A program made the translations under genes and the position numbers. This document shows, piece after piece, positions 26,805-37,142 of a stretch of 64,000 bases of DNA. This DNA is from Bog-532 sp963742875 (GTDB taxonomy: Bacteria; Actinomycetota; Actinomycetes; Streptosporangiales; Streptosporangiaceae). Position 1 is the stretch's first letter, and every line of letters starts with the position of its first letter. Under the pieces are notes generated by a model. It had not been told where the DNA came from, searched no databases, and was given only the letters and a program-made list of their open reading frames with translations. The DNA lies in contig CAVUNO010000009.1 of NCBI GenBank assembly GCA_963742875.1, positions 1 to 64,000 of the forward strand. Reading direction: 5' to 3'.

Positions 26805-28337
26805 ATGAACACGGAGGGCTGCAGTGCTGCTGGCGATCCGGACGTATGCAAACGCGCACGATGCCTGGCGCTGCGGGCACGAGCCCGCGGCGCACGGGCA
26901 CCACTGGGGCGGGACCGAATGCTCACTATGCTCGCCCGGGCCCGATCCTGGTTACCGTGGTCGGTCATGATCGGCCCGCCCGGAAGTGACCGCCGAAGAA
27001 CCACCGCGGCAGACGATTTCGTCCCGATACCGGTGATCGAGATTGACCTCGGCCAGCCCCTGGTGAGGATCGAGCCGAACCGTCTCGGGCAGGTGCTCGT
27101 GGTCTGCCGGCTCCACGGCGCTCCGCTGGGGGTGCTGCCCCTGATAGAGCAGCGGCACCTCGCACAGCCGGAGCTGGATGACCTCTTGCTCGGCCGTTTC
27201 GGCGCTGCAATCGCGGCGCACCTGCGCAATGACGGTCTGCAGACGACCAGCACGACGTGGAGCGGTCTGGCCGACGCGGCGCAGCTATACCATGCCGGCG
27301 CCTGCGCTCTCCGTCCGCGCGCCTCGACGCTGCTAGCAACTGTCGTCATCTGCACTCTGGGAGCTGACGAGCGGTTGCCGAAGGCGGCCGAGTCGGTACT
27401 TGCCCAGACGCATGCCGAAATGGAGCTGATCGTGGTCGACAATGACCCGGCATCGGGCCGGGTGCCCGCGGCATTGCGCCACGTAGGGGATACCCGGATG
27501 CGGATCGTCCACGAGCCACGCCGCGGCCTGTCCGTGGCCCGCAACGCGGGTCTGGCCGCTGCCCGCGGCGAGATCATCGCTTTCACCGACGACGACGCTG
27601 CTGCTGACCCGAGTTGGCTTGCCGCCTTGATCGCCCCGTTCGATGCGCACCGCGACGTCATGTGCACGACCGGTCTGGTACTACCGGCTGAGCTGAACAC
27701 CAGGCCGCAGCTGCTGTTCGAGGAGTTCGGCGGCTTCGACAAGGGATTCACGCGCGTCGTATGGAGCGAGGGCCGCAGCGGCCGCGACCTGACCGCGTTG
27801 GGCCGGCCCGGCGAGGGAGGCACGCTGTTCCCTTACTCCTGTGGGGTCTTCGGGTCCGGAAACAGCATGGCGTTCCGGGCAGGCCCGCTCCGTGAACGGG
27901 GTGGCTTCGACGTAGCCTTGGGCGCCGGTTCGCGCACAAGGGGCGGTGAGGACCTCGATTCGTTTCTTTCCGTCATCCTGTCGGGCGGGGTCATCGTGTA
28001 CGAACCGAGAGCAGTGATTCACCATCACGCCCGCTCCGGCATGGCAGAGTTGCGACGGCAGATGTATGGCTACGGCACTGGCATGTCGGCAGTCGTCGCC
28101 AAGCACTTCGTCGCTCACCCGGCCAGTGCCGCCCAGATCGCTGCGCGGATGCCGGCCGGTGTGCGCAAGCTGCTCGCGCCGGGCTCATCCAAGAACGACC
28201 GTCGCACGCGGGATTACCCCGGTTCGCTCGCGCGCCTGGAGCTCGCCGGCTATCTGACTGGTCCGCTGGTCTACTTCCTCAGCCGCCGCGCGGCTCGTTC
28301 CCGAGGCCTGTACGTCCCCCCGCGTAGGGGCAGCTGA
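26805..28337 (+). CDS. Family 2 glycosyltransferase with N-terminal extension
   Basis: The frame is 510 codons. Conservation begins near residue 75, so ATG 26919 or 26967 are plausible shorter starts. An N-terminal module of about 100 residues (PVIEIDLGQPLVRIEPNRLG) is followed by the GT2 core: ATVVICTLGADERLPKAAES, GLSVARNAGLAAARGEIIAF, TDDDAAADPSWLAAL (metal/donor site), FGSGNSMAFRAGPLRERGGF and GGEDLDSFLSVILSGG. The same N-terminal module and core recur in the middle of the large fusion protein at 30322-34353, so the two are paralogues. It points toward the convergent GT14 gene. Confidence 0.8.
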   Translation: MNTEGCSAAGDPDVCKRARCLALRARARGARAPLGRDRMLTMLARARSWLPWSVMIGPPGSDRRRTTAADDFVPIPVIEIDLGQPLVRIEPNRLGQVLVVCRLHGAPLGVLPLIEQRHLAQPELDDLLLGRFGAAIAAHLRNDGLQTTSTTWSGLADAAQLYHAGACALRPRASTLLATVVICTLGADERLPKAAESVLAQTHAEMELIVVDNDPASGRVPAALRHVGDTRMRIVHEPRRGLSVARNAGLAAARGEIIAFTDDDAAADPSWLAALIAPFDAHRDVMCTTGLVLPAELNTRPQLLFEEFGGFDKGFTRVVWSEGRSGRDLTALGRPGEGGTLFPYSCGVFGSGNSMAFRAGPLRERGGFDVALGAGSRTRGGEDLDSFLSVILSGGVIVYEPRAVIHHHARSGMAELRRQMYGYGTGMSAVVAKHFVAHPASAAQIAARMPAGVRKLLAPGSSKNDRRTRDYPGSLARLELAGYLTGPLVYFLSRRAARSRGLYVPPRRGS

Positions 28338-28370
28338 TCACAGAACGCCGTCAACGGCCCGCCGCCGAGT

Positions 28371-29255
28371 TCACTCTCCTGACCCGCCACGTAGCTCGCA
28401 ATCAATGGCGTCGAGCACGGTGGTGTCGTGCGCGGTAGCGAACTTGCGGGCAAATGCGCGCCCGATCCCGTTGGTCCCTGCAGCGCGAGCCCGGGCGAGC
28501 GTATCGAAGTGCTCGATCCCGAGCCAGGGCGGGCTCTTGCGCGCCGAGTCATCCCACCCGATCCACCACATCGGCCTGTCCACGTGCTCCTGCGCCCAGC
28601 CCGGGGCGAATTCGGGCGTGCTGAGGACCGAAGGGACGAATGTTTCGTCGGCACACCAGCTCCGGCGCCAGAACCGGACCAGGGCAGGGTTCGCGTCATA
28701 GGCGGCGACCACCGCCTCCGCGTGCTTTCGTGCCAGGATCTTCGACATCGACCCGCCGGCCAGCACCACCGCGGACGGAAGCCGCCGCGGAACGGGAAGC
28801 CGGATCATGTGCTTGCGGTACGCCCAGTGGCGGAAGCGTATCCGCGCTATGCCGCCGCTGCGACCCCAGGGCGGGTAGGGCAACGGGTGAAACGAGGCCA
28901 AGGACTCACCCCGGTGCTCCGCGAGAAACGCGCTGATCTCGCTCGTCGACGCGAGCGGGTAGTCACTGCCAGTCAGCAGCGCGATGTGAGAAACCCCAGG
29001 ATCGGCAAGCGCCGCGCGGTACCCGGCAATCTCGGCTTCGACGATCCCCCAGGTTGCCCATCCGGTCGCGACTCGATCGAGGACGAGGCATCGCTGCGGA
29101 AGGTCGGTGACCATCTGCTCGAATGTGTCGCGGGGAGTGCGGAGATCGCAGTGCACGTACACCGGGAACGGGTCGAGAGCGGCGATCAGCCGCCGGAGGT
29201 GGCGCGGGTCGTTATGCGCGAGCACCACACAGCCGAGATCGGCGCCGCGTGTCAT
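28371..29255 (-). CDS. Core-2/I-branching-type glycosyltransferase (GT14)
   Basis: The product of about 294 residues starts at ATG 29255 (MTRGADLGCVVLAHNDPRHL), overlapping the stop of the upstream PIG-L gene by four bases (ATGA), so the two are translationally coupled. GT14 features are FPVYVHCDLRTPRDTF, HIALLTGSDYPLASTSEISA (conserved SGxDYPL-like motif) and SWCADETFVPSVLSTPEF. Bacterial members transfer sugars such as xylose or GlcNAc to surface glycans. The donor is unknown here. Confidence 0.82.
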   Translation of the reverse strand: MTRGADLGCVVLAHNDPRHLRRLIAALDPFPVYVHCDLRTPRDTFEQMVTDLPQRCLVLDRVATGWATWGIVEAEIAGYRAALADPGVSHIALLTGSDYPLASTSEISAFLAEHRGESLASFHPLPYPPWGRSGGIARIRFRHWAYRKHMIRLPVPRRLPSAVVLAGGSMSKILARKHAEAVVAAYDANPALVRFWRRSWCADETFVPSVLSTPEFAPGWAQEHVDRPMWWIGWDDSARKSPPWLGIEHFDTLARARAAGTNGIGRAFARKFATAHDTTVLDAIDCELRGGSGE

Positions 29256-30304
29256 GACGGTCCCCTCGGGGGCGGCGTGGGCCGACGGTTCGTGACAATG
29301 GTGCCCACCACGTACTGACGGCGAAGCCAGGCCGACTCCGGCTTGCCCGCGCACCGCGCGGGGGATTGGCATACCAGCGGGTCGAAGCGGGCGTACGCGT
29401 AGAAAGAGGCGGTCTTGGCGGCCAGGTCTTTCCCGGACACGTTCGCCGGCATGTCCGCCGTGGCGTAGTCGGCATAGCCGTGGAGGATGTGTGCGGCGCG
29501 GCACGACTTGTTGGCCGCGACGGCGAAATACGCCCCCGCGTGGTGATCCGCATGATCGCCGTCACCGAAGGTACCCATGTAGTCCTGGACGTTGATATTC
29601 GCCGGCCGGGCGAGTTGTATGATCACAGCCAGGGTCGCCGTGAGCGTGTCATTGGTGTAGCTGTTCAGCTTGTCCACTGCGACGAGCTTGGCCAGTGAGC
29701 CATTCCAGAGCTTCTTCAGGCTCTGATGCCCGTACTTCGACGTACCGTCGCCCTCCGGCCAGCCGCCCTCCGGGAGCCTGAGGAAGTCGACGACCACGTT
29801 GCTGCGCGCAGTCATCGTGTACTCGGCGATCCGATGGCCGTTGATGCGCAGCGTGGTAGCCCGCCAGGAGTTCGCGAGCCCGGCCAGCTTCGCATACGCG
29901 GCCATCAGGCCTGCCTCGCGACCGGACCAGTAGCGCTTGCCCCGCCCGGCGTCGCCGGCAGTAAGCACCACGGTCCGCACTGGCTGCCCGCTGTCGAGGT
30001 CATGCAGCAGATCGGGACTCTGGAACAGGATGGGGTCGTCTGCGTGTGCGACGGCATAAAGGGACAAGGCCGAAGTGAGTTTTGAGGTCGCAAGATGCAG
30101 ATCGGCCGCGCGTCCGGTGAACAACGTCCGGGACAGGAGCACCGCAGCGCCCGACCCGGCGCGCCATACCTGAAACCGCAGCCAGGAACGGAGGTGCGCA
30201 CTTCGCCTTGACGTAAAGATCACAGCCTGACTCCACGCCCAGCGGAGGTCCTCCCGCAGGCGGCTGCCGGCCGCGAGTGCGCGACCGCGTGTAGATGTAC
30301 CCAT
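29252..30304 (-). CDS. PIG-L family deacetylase (LmbE-like)
   Basis: Start ATG 30304 gives 350 residues. The zinc-binding motif AHPDD appears as VAHADDPILFQSPDLL (Pro changed to Ala, His and both Asp kept), and the second zinc region is GDGDHADHHAGAYFAV. RTVVLTAGDAGRGKRYWSGR between them is typical for the family. Members remove N-acetyl groups from GlcNAc-like sugars. An extra N-terminal segment of about 70 basic residues precedes the domain. The gene lies 17 bases downstream of the flippase fusion gene and is coupled to the GT14 gene, so it probably modifies the same polymer. Confidence 0.82.
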   Translation of the reverse strand: MGTSTRGRALAAGSRLREDLRWAWSQAVIFTSRRSAHLRSWLRFQVWRAGSGAAVLLSRTLFTGRAADLHLATSKLTSALSLYAVAHADDPILFQSPDLLHDLDSGQPVRTVVLTAGDAGRGKRYWSGREAGLMAAYAKLAGLANSWRATTLRINGHRIAEYTMTARSNVVVDFLRLPEGGWPEGDGTSKYGHQSLKKLWNGSLAKLVAVDKLNSYTNDTLTATLAVIIQLARPANINVQDYMGTFGDGDHADHHAGAYFAVAANKSCRAAHILHGYADYATADMPANVSGKDLAAKTASFYAYARFDPLVCQSPARCAGKPESAWLRRQYVVGTIVTNRRPTPPPRGPS

Positions 30305-30321
30305 CGAGACCTCGCAGTTCC

Positions 30322-33300
30322 TTAACTCACCCGGCACCGGGCGTATCTGAGCAGCAAGCGCTCGAGCTGATCGACGTGGGCGTCGTAGGGAAAGTGAACT
30401 GCCACCCAGTCCGCGCAGAGCTGCGCAAGCTCCGGCTCCGTGGTCCGCCAGTCGAGAATTGAGTCGATCGCGGCCGCCAGTTCGCCGACGTCGCCTGGCT
30501 GCACGAGGAACCGTGTCATCGGCCCATGGAGAATCTCTGGTACCGCTCCGACGCACGAGGCAATGACCGGGCGGCCAGTGGACATGGCCTCGATGACGAC
30601 CCGCCCGAAGGCCTCAGGCATCAGCGATGGGAAGATTACGACGTCGGCGGCATGCAGGAACGGCACGACGCCGGCCTGCATAGGGAACCAGCGCACGGTC
30701 GCGGGATCCACCTGCTTCAGCTTCTCGGCGATTGTGGCATCCGCTGCCGGTTCCGGCGATCCGACGAGCACGAGCGTGGCCGGCCGGTGCGAGAGGTCAA
30801 GCCGGCGCCAGGCGTCGAGCAGAACGCCGACGCCCTTGTCCGGCAGGATACGTCCGTAGTACAGCACGACCGCACCACCGGGCAGCCCGAGTCGCTCACT
30901 GGCGCTCAGCCGCTCGGCGGACCCGGCGAAGCGGTACTCGGCCGCCGGCACGGCGTTGTGGACGACACTGATCCGATCCGGAGCCACCCCGCTGTCGATC
31001 CAGGCCCGTCTCATGAAGTCAGACACGGCGATGAAATGCGCGACACCCTGACCGAGCTGACTCACCCACCGGGAGTAACCGGGAGTCGGGGCGTTGTGCA
31101 ACTGGCATACGATCGGAACGCGCGCCACCCTGCTGATGACCTGTGCCCAGACGATGTGCTCGAAGCGGTTCAGCCACAGCACGTCGGCGTGCCGGCTACG
31201 CGCCCAGCGAGCCGCCGGGATGAAACGCGCAATGTCTCGCGGCGCGCTTCGCGGCGCGAAGGCGAATGGGCACGGGCCGAACATCCCGATGCCCGCTGCC
31301 TCGACGTCGTCACCGAACTGCCCGTCCATGCCGTACGCGATATCGACGCGATGGCCACGTTGGACGAGCGCCCGGGCATCTTGACGGGTGCACAGCTCGA
31401 TTCCGCCGGCCGGCGCTGTGGTCAGCAGCTGGGTCAGCACCCGAAGGCCTGGCGGTGCGGACCCGTCAGTCACGTGGGCTCCTGGTGCGGTTGGCCTCCA
31501 GGCCCTGGCTTCACGGCGGCTCTGGATGTAGCGCACCGGGCCCTGGGTATAGCCGCGCAATTCGTCGAGAGCCAGCGCGCGCGGGTATGAGCCAACGGGC
31601 TGCGCCGGTTGCCGTCCGGCCGCCGGCTGGCGGCCACGGGCCAGCCGGTAGGTAGCCCGCCCGGCGAACCGCCCAACCGCAACCGGAAGCTGCGACGCGA
31701 CTCTGGCCGCGCAGGCCGCATCGTTGACAACCAGCGAGGTGAGCATGGCAGTGAAGCCGATGCCGTCACCCCGCATCTGGCGGCGAAGGTCGCCGCAGCG
31801 GCGCCGGTGCCGGTGGTAGACAACCGCTCCCGGCTCATACCCGATGCGCCCGCCCTGCCAGAGCAGGGTGATGACGGCCGCAAGGTCCTCGCCGCCCCGT
31901 GACGGTGTCCCGGTACCCAAGGCGATATCGAACCCGCCTATCCGCTTCAGGGCGCTTCGCCGGAAGGCCATGTTCGCGCCGGCGGCGTAGGCGCCGACAC
32001 GGTAGATCGGGAACTCGCCCACCTGATGGTGATGATCGTCGGTAAGCACGACTCGCGCGCGGCGCCACGGCCGGCCCGCCGCGTCGGCGACCTGGAGCGT
32101 CAGCGGCTCGAAGGTCCGCTGACCGCCGAAGCCTCCGTAGTAGCGCTCGTACCAGAGCTGGGCCGGCGTATCCAGTTCGGCCGGCAGGATGAGCCCGGTG
32201 AGGCCGTCCAGCTCGGGTTCCCGGGCGAACCGGGTGCCGATGGAGCGCAGCCAGCCAGCATCCGCCCGCACGTCGTCGTCGGTGTAAACGATGATCTCGT
32301 TGCGCGCGGCGCGCAGTCCCGCGTTACGCGCCGCGGAGATCCCGGGTCTCGTTTCGCGGACGATCCGAAAGCCGTCACGGCCAGCGACCAAGGCGGCGAG
32401 CAAGTCCGGCTCAGCCGCGCTCCCACGGTTGTCGGCCAGCAGCACCTCTACCTCCTTCGGGTAGTCCTGGGCGGCGAGTCGGTCCACGCAGTCGCGCAGG
32501 TCGGCGAGCCGCAGGGCGACGGTCGGCACGATGACCGAGATCGTGGGCAGCCGGTCCTCCGTCGGCATCGCGCGGCCATCAGCCGGGTCCAGAACCTCGT
32601 CGCGCAGTCGGCACAGCTGGTCCTGGATTCGCTCACTGGCGCTGGTGAGGTCGACCTCGATCGCGCCGCGAGGGACACCGTGGCGTCGTCCGACGATCCA
32701 TGCCCGCACGTAGCGATCGTCGGCGGCCAGCTCGGGCAGTGGTTCGTCGAGATCGATGACGACAACCCGCATCGGCTGCGGAACCCCGTTCACGGCTGCT
32801 CCAGTCTCGGGCGCATCCGCGTGCTCGCCGCGGATCCGGTCGTGGCCTGGCGCCTCCAGCAGGTGGCGTGCCGGCTTGCGGCGGTCGGGAGCCCCGCGCG
32901 CGGCCCGCAACCGGACGATGAACCACGGCAGGCACGCGCACGCGACCAGCAGTCTCGCGGCATCGTACGTCGCAGTCTGCGGTATCAGCACCGAAGCGGC
33001 GCTCAGCGCGCACGCCGCCAGTACGGACACGACCAGCGGCGCCGGCGGAGCCCGCCACTTCCGGTGCTTGGGCAGCACTCGCAGCTGCAGGAAGGCCTGT
33101 AGGCCAAAGGCGGCCACCGTGGCGAGAGCGGCACCGGTGATACCCATCACCGGTACCAAGACGATGTTGAGCGCAATATTGATCGCTGCAGCCACGCCGG
33201 CGACGACCGCGAGCGGCTTCGCCCGGCGCATCGTGATCAACGCCCGCTCTGATGCACCGCCGGCGGCGATCGGAAAGGCGGACACCGCGACCAGGTAGAC

Positions 33301-34353
33301 GACGATCAGCAATGACGCGGGCTGGAAGGTCGGCGGCGCCACGAGGCGCAGCGCGACCGGCGCGGCGAGCGTGATTCCCAGCGTCGCCGGTATGAGCAGG
33401 CGGTAGAGCTCGTCGCGCGACTGGCCGAGCAGTACCCAGCGTTCGGCTTCGTCCCGCAACCCCGCGAACCGAGGCGTCCATGCCTGGCTGGTGAAGATGA
33501 CCAGCAGGACAACGGCCCATCCGACCGTGTAAGCGACCTGGTAGCGGCCGACCTGGAACGCGCCTAGGTCGCGCTGGACGATGATCCGGTCGCCGGCATT
33601 CAGGACAAAGAACGCGGCACCGCTGAAAGCCATCGGGATTCCGATCCGAAATGCGCGTGTTGTCACGGCCCAGTCGCGCAAGCCGGCGAGACGCGGCCGG
33701 ATGCAGATCAGCGCGACCACCATCGCGGCGGACTGGCTGATCACGCCACCCCAGGCGTAGACGCTTGCCGTGCGGGCCACGGTGAACAGCAGGGCGATGC
33801 CGAATACCTGACCACCAACGGCCGAGAGAACGCTGATGGCGGCGAACGGGCCGAGCCGATCCTCGGTGAGCAGTTCCGCGAGTGTGAGCTGCACGATCGC
33901 GCCCGGCGCGGTCCACAGCACCGTGGCGATCAGCAGCGACGAGAAGCCATCGAAGCCCAGTGAGCGAGCCCACAGCGGTCCGGTCGCGCCGATGACAAGA
34001 GTCACGGTCATCGATATTGCGATCCCCACGGCCACGAGCCCACGGGCCGCCCGGCTGTCCTTGTCGGCTGCTCGCTGCAAGACCAGTCCCTGGTCCAGAC
34101 CCAAAATCGCGAGCACGATCAGTGCCTGGTGCAAGGCGATCGCTGCCGCGAGCGACCCGAACTCCGAGGGCCCGAGCATGTACGCGAGCACGGGAGAGAC
34201 CACGCCTGCCGCGATCGTCTGCAGCGACAGGACGACGACGAAGAGCATGCTGCGGCCAAAAAGCCCGCGCGCAACGGGACCCGGGGACCCTGTACCGCTT
34301 GCAGACGACGGCCCAGAGGTATTCGTTCCTGCCGACGCGCCCGCGGCGGCCAT
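30322..34353 (-). CDS. Flippase-GT2-GT4 fusion protein (Wzx-like transporter plus two glycosyltransferases)
   Basis: One uninterrupted frame of 1343 codons. Residues 1-30 are Gly/Ser-rich. Residues about 30-485 form a polysaccharide flippase with 12 or more hydrophobic segments, with ARGLFGRSMLFVVVLSLQTI at the start. Residues 528-950 are a GT2 unit with RLPTISVIVPTVALRLADLR, the motif VYTDDDVRADAGW, AYAAGANMAFRRSALKRIGG and SRGGEDLAAVITLLWQGG. Residues about 970-1343 are a GT4/GT1 transferase with APAGGIELCTRQDARALVQR, VVLYYGRILPDKGVGVLLDA and PEAFGRVVIEAMSTGRPVIA. In-frame starts exist at the two joints (ATG 32772, and GTG 31473 with CAGGAG upstream), so separate products are also possible. 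Export and assembly on one chain would be unusual. Confidence 0.85.
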   Translation of the reverse strand: MAAAGASAGTNTSGPSSASGTGSPGPVARGLFGRSMLFVVVLSLQTIAAGVVSPVLAYMLGPSEFGSLAAAIALHQALIVLAILGLDQGLVLQRAADKDSRAARGLVAVGIAISMTVTLVIGATGPLWARSLGFDGFSSLLIATVLWTAPGAIVQLTLAELLTEDRLGPFAAISVLSAVGGQVFGIALLFTVARTASVYAWGGVISQSAAMVVALICIRPRLAGLRDWAVTTRAFRIGIPMAFSGAAFFVLNAGDRIIVQRDLGAFQVGRYQVAYTVGWAVVLLVIFTSQAWTPRFAGLRDEAERWVLLGQSRDELYRLLIPATLGITLAAPVALRLVAPPTFQPASLLIVVYLVAVSAFPIAAGGASERALITMRRAKPLAVVAGVAAAINIALNIVLVPVMGITGAALATVAAFGLQAFLQLRVLPKHRKWRAPPAPLVVSVLAACALSAASVLIPQTATYDAARLLVACACLPWFIVRLRAARGAPDRRKPARHLLEAPGHDRIRGEHADAPETGAAVNGVPQPMRVVVIDLDEPLPELAADDRYVRAWIVGRRHGVPRGAIEVDLTSASERIQDQLCRLRDEVLDPADGRAMPTEDRLPTISVIVPTVALRLADLRDCVDRLAAQDYPKEVEVLLADNRGSAAEPDLLAALVAGRDGFRIVRETRPGISAARNAGLRAARNEIIVYTDDDVRADAGWLRSIGTRFAREPELDGLTGLILPAELDTPAQLWYERYYGGFGGQRTFEPLTLQVADAAGRPWRRARVVLTDDHHHQVGEFPIYRVGAYAAGANMAFRRSALKRIGGFDIALGTGTPSRGGEDLAAVITLLWQGGRIGYEPGAVVYHRHRRRCGDLRRQMRGDGIGFTAMLTSLVVNDAACAARVASQLPVAVGRFAGRATYRLARGRQPAAGRQPAQPVGSYPRALALDELRGYTQGPVRYIQSRREARAWRPTAPGAHVTDGSAPPGLRVLTQLLTTAPAGGIELCTRQDARALVQRGHRVDIAYGMDGQFGDDVEAAGIGMFGPCPFAFAPRSAPRDIARFIPAARWARSRHADVLWLNRFEHIVWAQVISRVARVPIVCQLHNAPTPGYSRWVSQLGQGVAHFIAVSDFMRRAWIDSGVAPDRISVVHNAVPAAEYRFAGSAERLSASERLGLPGGAVVLYYGRILPDKGVGVLLDAWRRLDLSHRPATLVLVGSPEPAADATIAEKLKQVDPATVRWFPMQAGVVPFLHAADVVIFPSLMPEAFGRVVIEAMSTGRPVIASCVGAVPEILHGPMTRFLVQPGDVGELAAAIDSILDWRTTEPELAQLCADWVAVHFPYDAHVDQLERLLLRYARCRVS

Positions 34354-34472
34354 TATCCGCGGCCGCGGGCTCTGCGATTCACTGAATGGATACCGGACAG
34401 CGCGACGGTCGGCCGTGGCGGCCGGTCACGCGAAGACATCGCTGTTAGAATTTCTTGCACGATTACCCCCCG

Positions 34473-34571
34473 GCACCGCGACATAAGTGCTGATTCGCCG
34501 CATTAGCACCGCGACATAAGTGCTGATTCGCCGCATTAGCACCGCGACATAAGTGCTGATTTACCGCATTC
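34473..34571. repeat. Three tandem 33-bp repeats between divergent glycan genes
   Basis: The unit starts GCACCGCGACATAAGTGCTG and ends with ATTCGCCGCATTA. Copies are at 34473-34505 and 34506-34538 (identical) and 34539-34571 (changed near the end). They fill the gap between the divergent fusion gene (start 34353) and the membrane-protein gene (start 34688). They are AT-richer than the surroundings. The position suggests binding sites for a regulator or a slipped duplication. They are too regular and spacer-free for CRISPR. Confidence 0.9.
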
Positions 34572-34687
34572 CACAGCAACTATATGAACGATTTCGCAAC
34601 AAGTATAGGAAGAAGGTGCCGGCCCTGTCGAACCGAGCAAATAACTGGCGCACCTCGGCCGGGCGCGACCGTCAGCAAGGTGTCGTG

Positions 34688-37037
34688 ATGACGAGCCGAT
34701 CCGCCCGATCCGCCGGCAGCGCGGGCCGGGCGAGTGTTGGATTCAGCCGCGCACTTGCCGTGCTTTCGGCCGTTACCGCCGTTTTGCTCGGGCTTGACGT
34801 GGGCGGCCCGGCTCGAGTGACCTGCGCCGCCATCTGCTTCGTATTCGTCCCGGGCTGGATGCTCCGACGTTGGCTGCCCGTCACCGATGCGGCCGCGAGA
34901 TTTGCCCTGGCGATCATCGTGAGCATAGTCGTCGAAACACTCGCCGCACTGATCATGGTCGAGGCGGGGTTCTGGCATCCCCGCGCGTTCGCGGTGGTAC
35001 TCTTCGCCGTCGGCGGCCTCGGTCCTGCGGCCGGATGGCTTTTGCGGACCTGGACAAAACGGCCTGAAGGCACGACTGATGCCTTGCCCGGCAGCAACCC
35101 TCCTCACCCGGTCCGCCCGATTCGGAGTAACGCGGTTCCGGTGAGCATGAGAGCGCGACTGGCGGGCGTCGCGTCGCGCCTGGCGGGCCCGTCCCGCAGG
35201 GCTTCGGACGGGCCCATTGGCCGTCGCATCGGCCCCATGGATTGCCCTGATCGTAGCGGTTGTGCTGTGGCTGGCTGCACTGCAGCGCACCCAGGTCGGC
35301 CAACTGGGCGAATGGGGGCTCATTCCGGCGTTCCCGGTGATCTGGTACATCGCGGTCGCCATCGTTGTCGCCCTCACCGTGGCGGAGCTTGTGTCTGGCC
35401 GGGTGTCCGACATGCGGATGACCGCGTATATCGCCGCGCTGGTCGTATTCCTTGCCGCGTCGCCGGCCGCCGTCGAGGCGGTACCCCGATTGCCATGGGT
35501 GTACAAGCACGTCGCTGTCACCAGCTATATCGGCAGCCACGGCCACGTCGACACTGCCATCGACATCTACCAGCGCTGGCCCGGTTTCTTCGCGCTGTCG
35601 GCGCAGCTGGACGCAATCGTCGGTAAGGACGGCCCGCTCAGCTACGCCGCGTGGGCAGAACCGGTATTCGCCCTCGCGAATGCGGCGTTCGTCGCGCTGA
35701 TCGCCAGGTCGATTTCGCGGAATGGACGATGGTATTGGACGGCCGCGCTCCTGTTCACACTGGAGAACTGGGTCGCCGCGACCTACTATTCGCCGCAGGC
35801 CTTTGCGTTCACGTTGTTCCTGGCGATCTGCCTCGTCGTGGTCAGTGCCCTACGGGGCCAGCCGCGACGTCTCGGGCTCGTGCTGGAACGGTCCTTGTCG
35901 CGGATCTCGATGGCCTCACCGTCATCGCACCCGAACGCCGAAGTACCGTGGGAGTCCTCGCCGCCTCGACACCGCGCTGTTGCGATCGCCGGCGTACTTG
36001 TCACGTTCGCCGTCGTCGTGGCCAGCCATCAATTGACTCCTTACCTCGCTATCGTCGACCTGCTGCCACTGTTCCTCTTGGGCTATCTTCGGCCGGTCTG
36101 GGTCGTCCTGATGATGGCCGTTATCACCGGGCTTTACCTACTGCCGAATCTCCACTTTGTGGCACAGCATTACGGCCTGTTCAGCAGCTTCGACCCGGCG
36201 GCCAACGCCACCTATACGCCAACATACGGCACCAAGTCGGCGGCGAGCATCTGGCAAGAGCGCGGATGGCTTGTGCTGTCGGGACTGACCTGGCTGTTCG
36301 CTCTCATCGGGCTGCTGAGGCGACTAAGGTGCGGTGATAGCCGATGGCCACTACTGATCGCATGGTTGTCATTCGCGCCCGCGCTGTCGCTAGCTGTGCA
36401 GTCCTATGGAGGAGAGGGACGGCTGCGGGCGCTGCTCTTCACGGCTCCGTTCGCCGCGATGGCGGGAGCATGGATGCTCTGGCCGGAACAACTGGAACAA
36501 CTGGAACAACCGGAGCGACCGGAGCGGGCAGTACCGCAGGTTCGCCTGCTTATGCCGGCGCGCAGGTCAGTGGCATGCGGGGTCGTTGTCGTGGTACTCG
36601 CCGCGATATTCGTCCCCACGTACTTCCAGCCGGAAGCGGACGACCAGACCTCCGCCAGCGACGTCGCCGCGAGCACGTGGCTGGACGGCCGCGTCGCCAG
36701 CGGCGATGCCGTCATATCCGCCGCTCCAACCTTCCCCGCGTTGATCGGGCCGCACTACAACCTGATCGTGAGCAGCACCGCAAGCTTGTCCGGTTACAAG
36801 CAGTACTACCCGCACGACATGACCGCCCAGGATGCTGTGGAGATCGCGAGATCGGTGGAGCGAGGGAGCGGGCATCACGCCTTCTTCGTCTTCTCAACGC
36901 CCGAGTCTCGCTACGACTACCGGCACGGCTATTTCACGCCCGGCGAACTGATCGGCCTCGAGCACCAGATGGAACGGGACCCGAGGTTTACGGAAATCTA
37001 CGACGTGAACACTACGCAGATCTTCGAGCTCGGCTAG
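34688..37037 (+). pseudogene. Large polytopic membrane protein, possible glycan polymerase or transferase (one frame break)
   Basis: From ATG 34688, a basic N-terminus and hydrophobic segments (LAVLSAVTAVLLGLDVGG, then FALAIIVSIVVETLAALIMV) run to about 35210. The rest is in another frame, starting LAVASAPWIALIVAVVLWLA, with about ten more helices. One extra C or G near 35210 (GGGCCC) would join the two into about 780 residues. Extracytoplasmic loops contain TPTYGTKSAASIWQERGW and a soluble C-terminal part after 36600 (STWLDGRVASGDAVISAAPT, GYKQYYPHDMTAQDAVEIA). The shape resembles polysaccharide polymerases or GT-C-type proteins, but no decisive motif is seen. A short LEQ-LEQ-LEQ repeat occurs near 36490. 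Confidence 0.6.
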
Positions 37038-37142
37038 CAGCACCCGGGACGGGTCAAACACCGGGGGCAGGCGGAATACGCCAGCCCGGGATCTTGCAGG
37101 GCCTGTGGGAGAGGATCCCGGCCAGCATGCACCTGCCCTATT

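Noticed and set aside
34473..34571. CRISPR fragment
   Set aside because: The three 33-bp copies touch each other with no spacers, and no cas gene is present.
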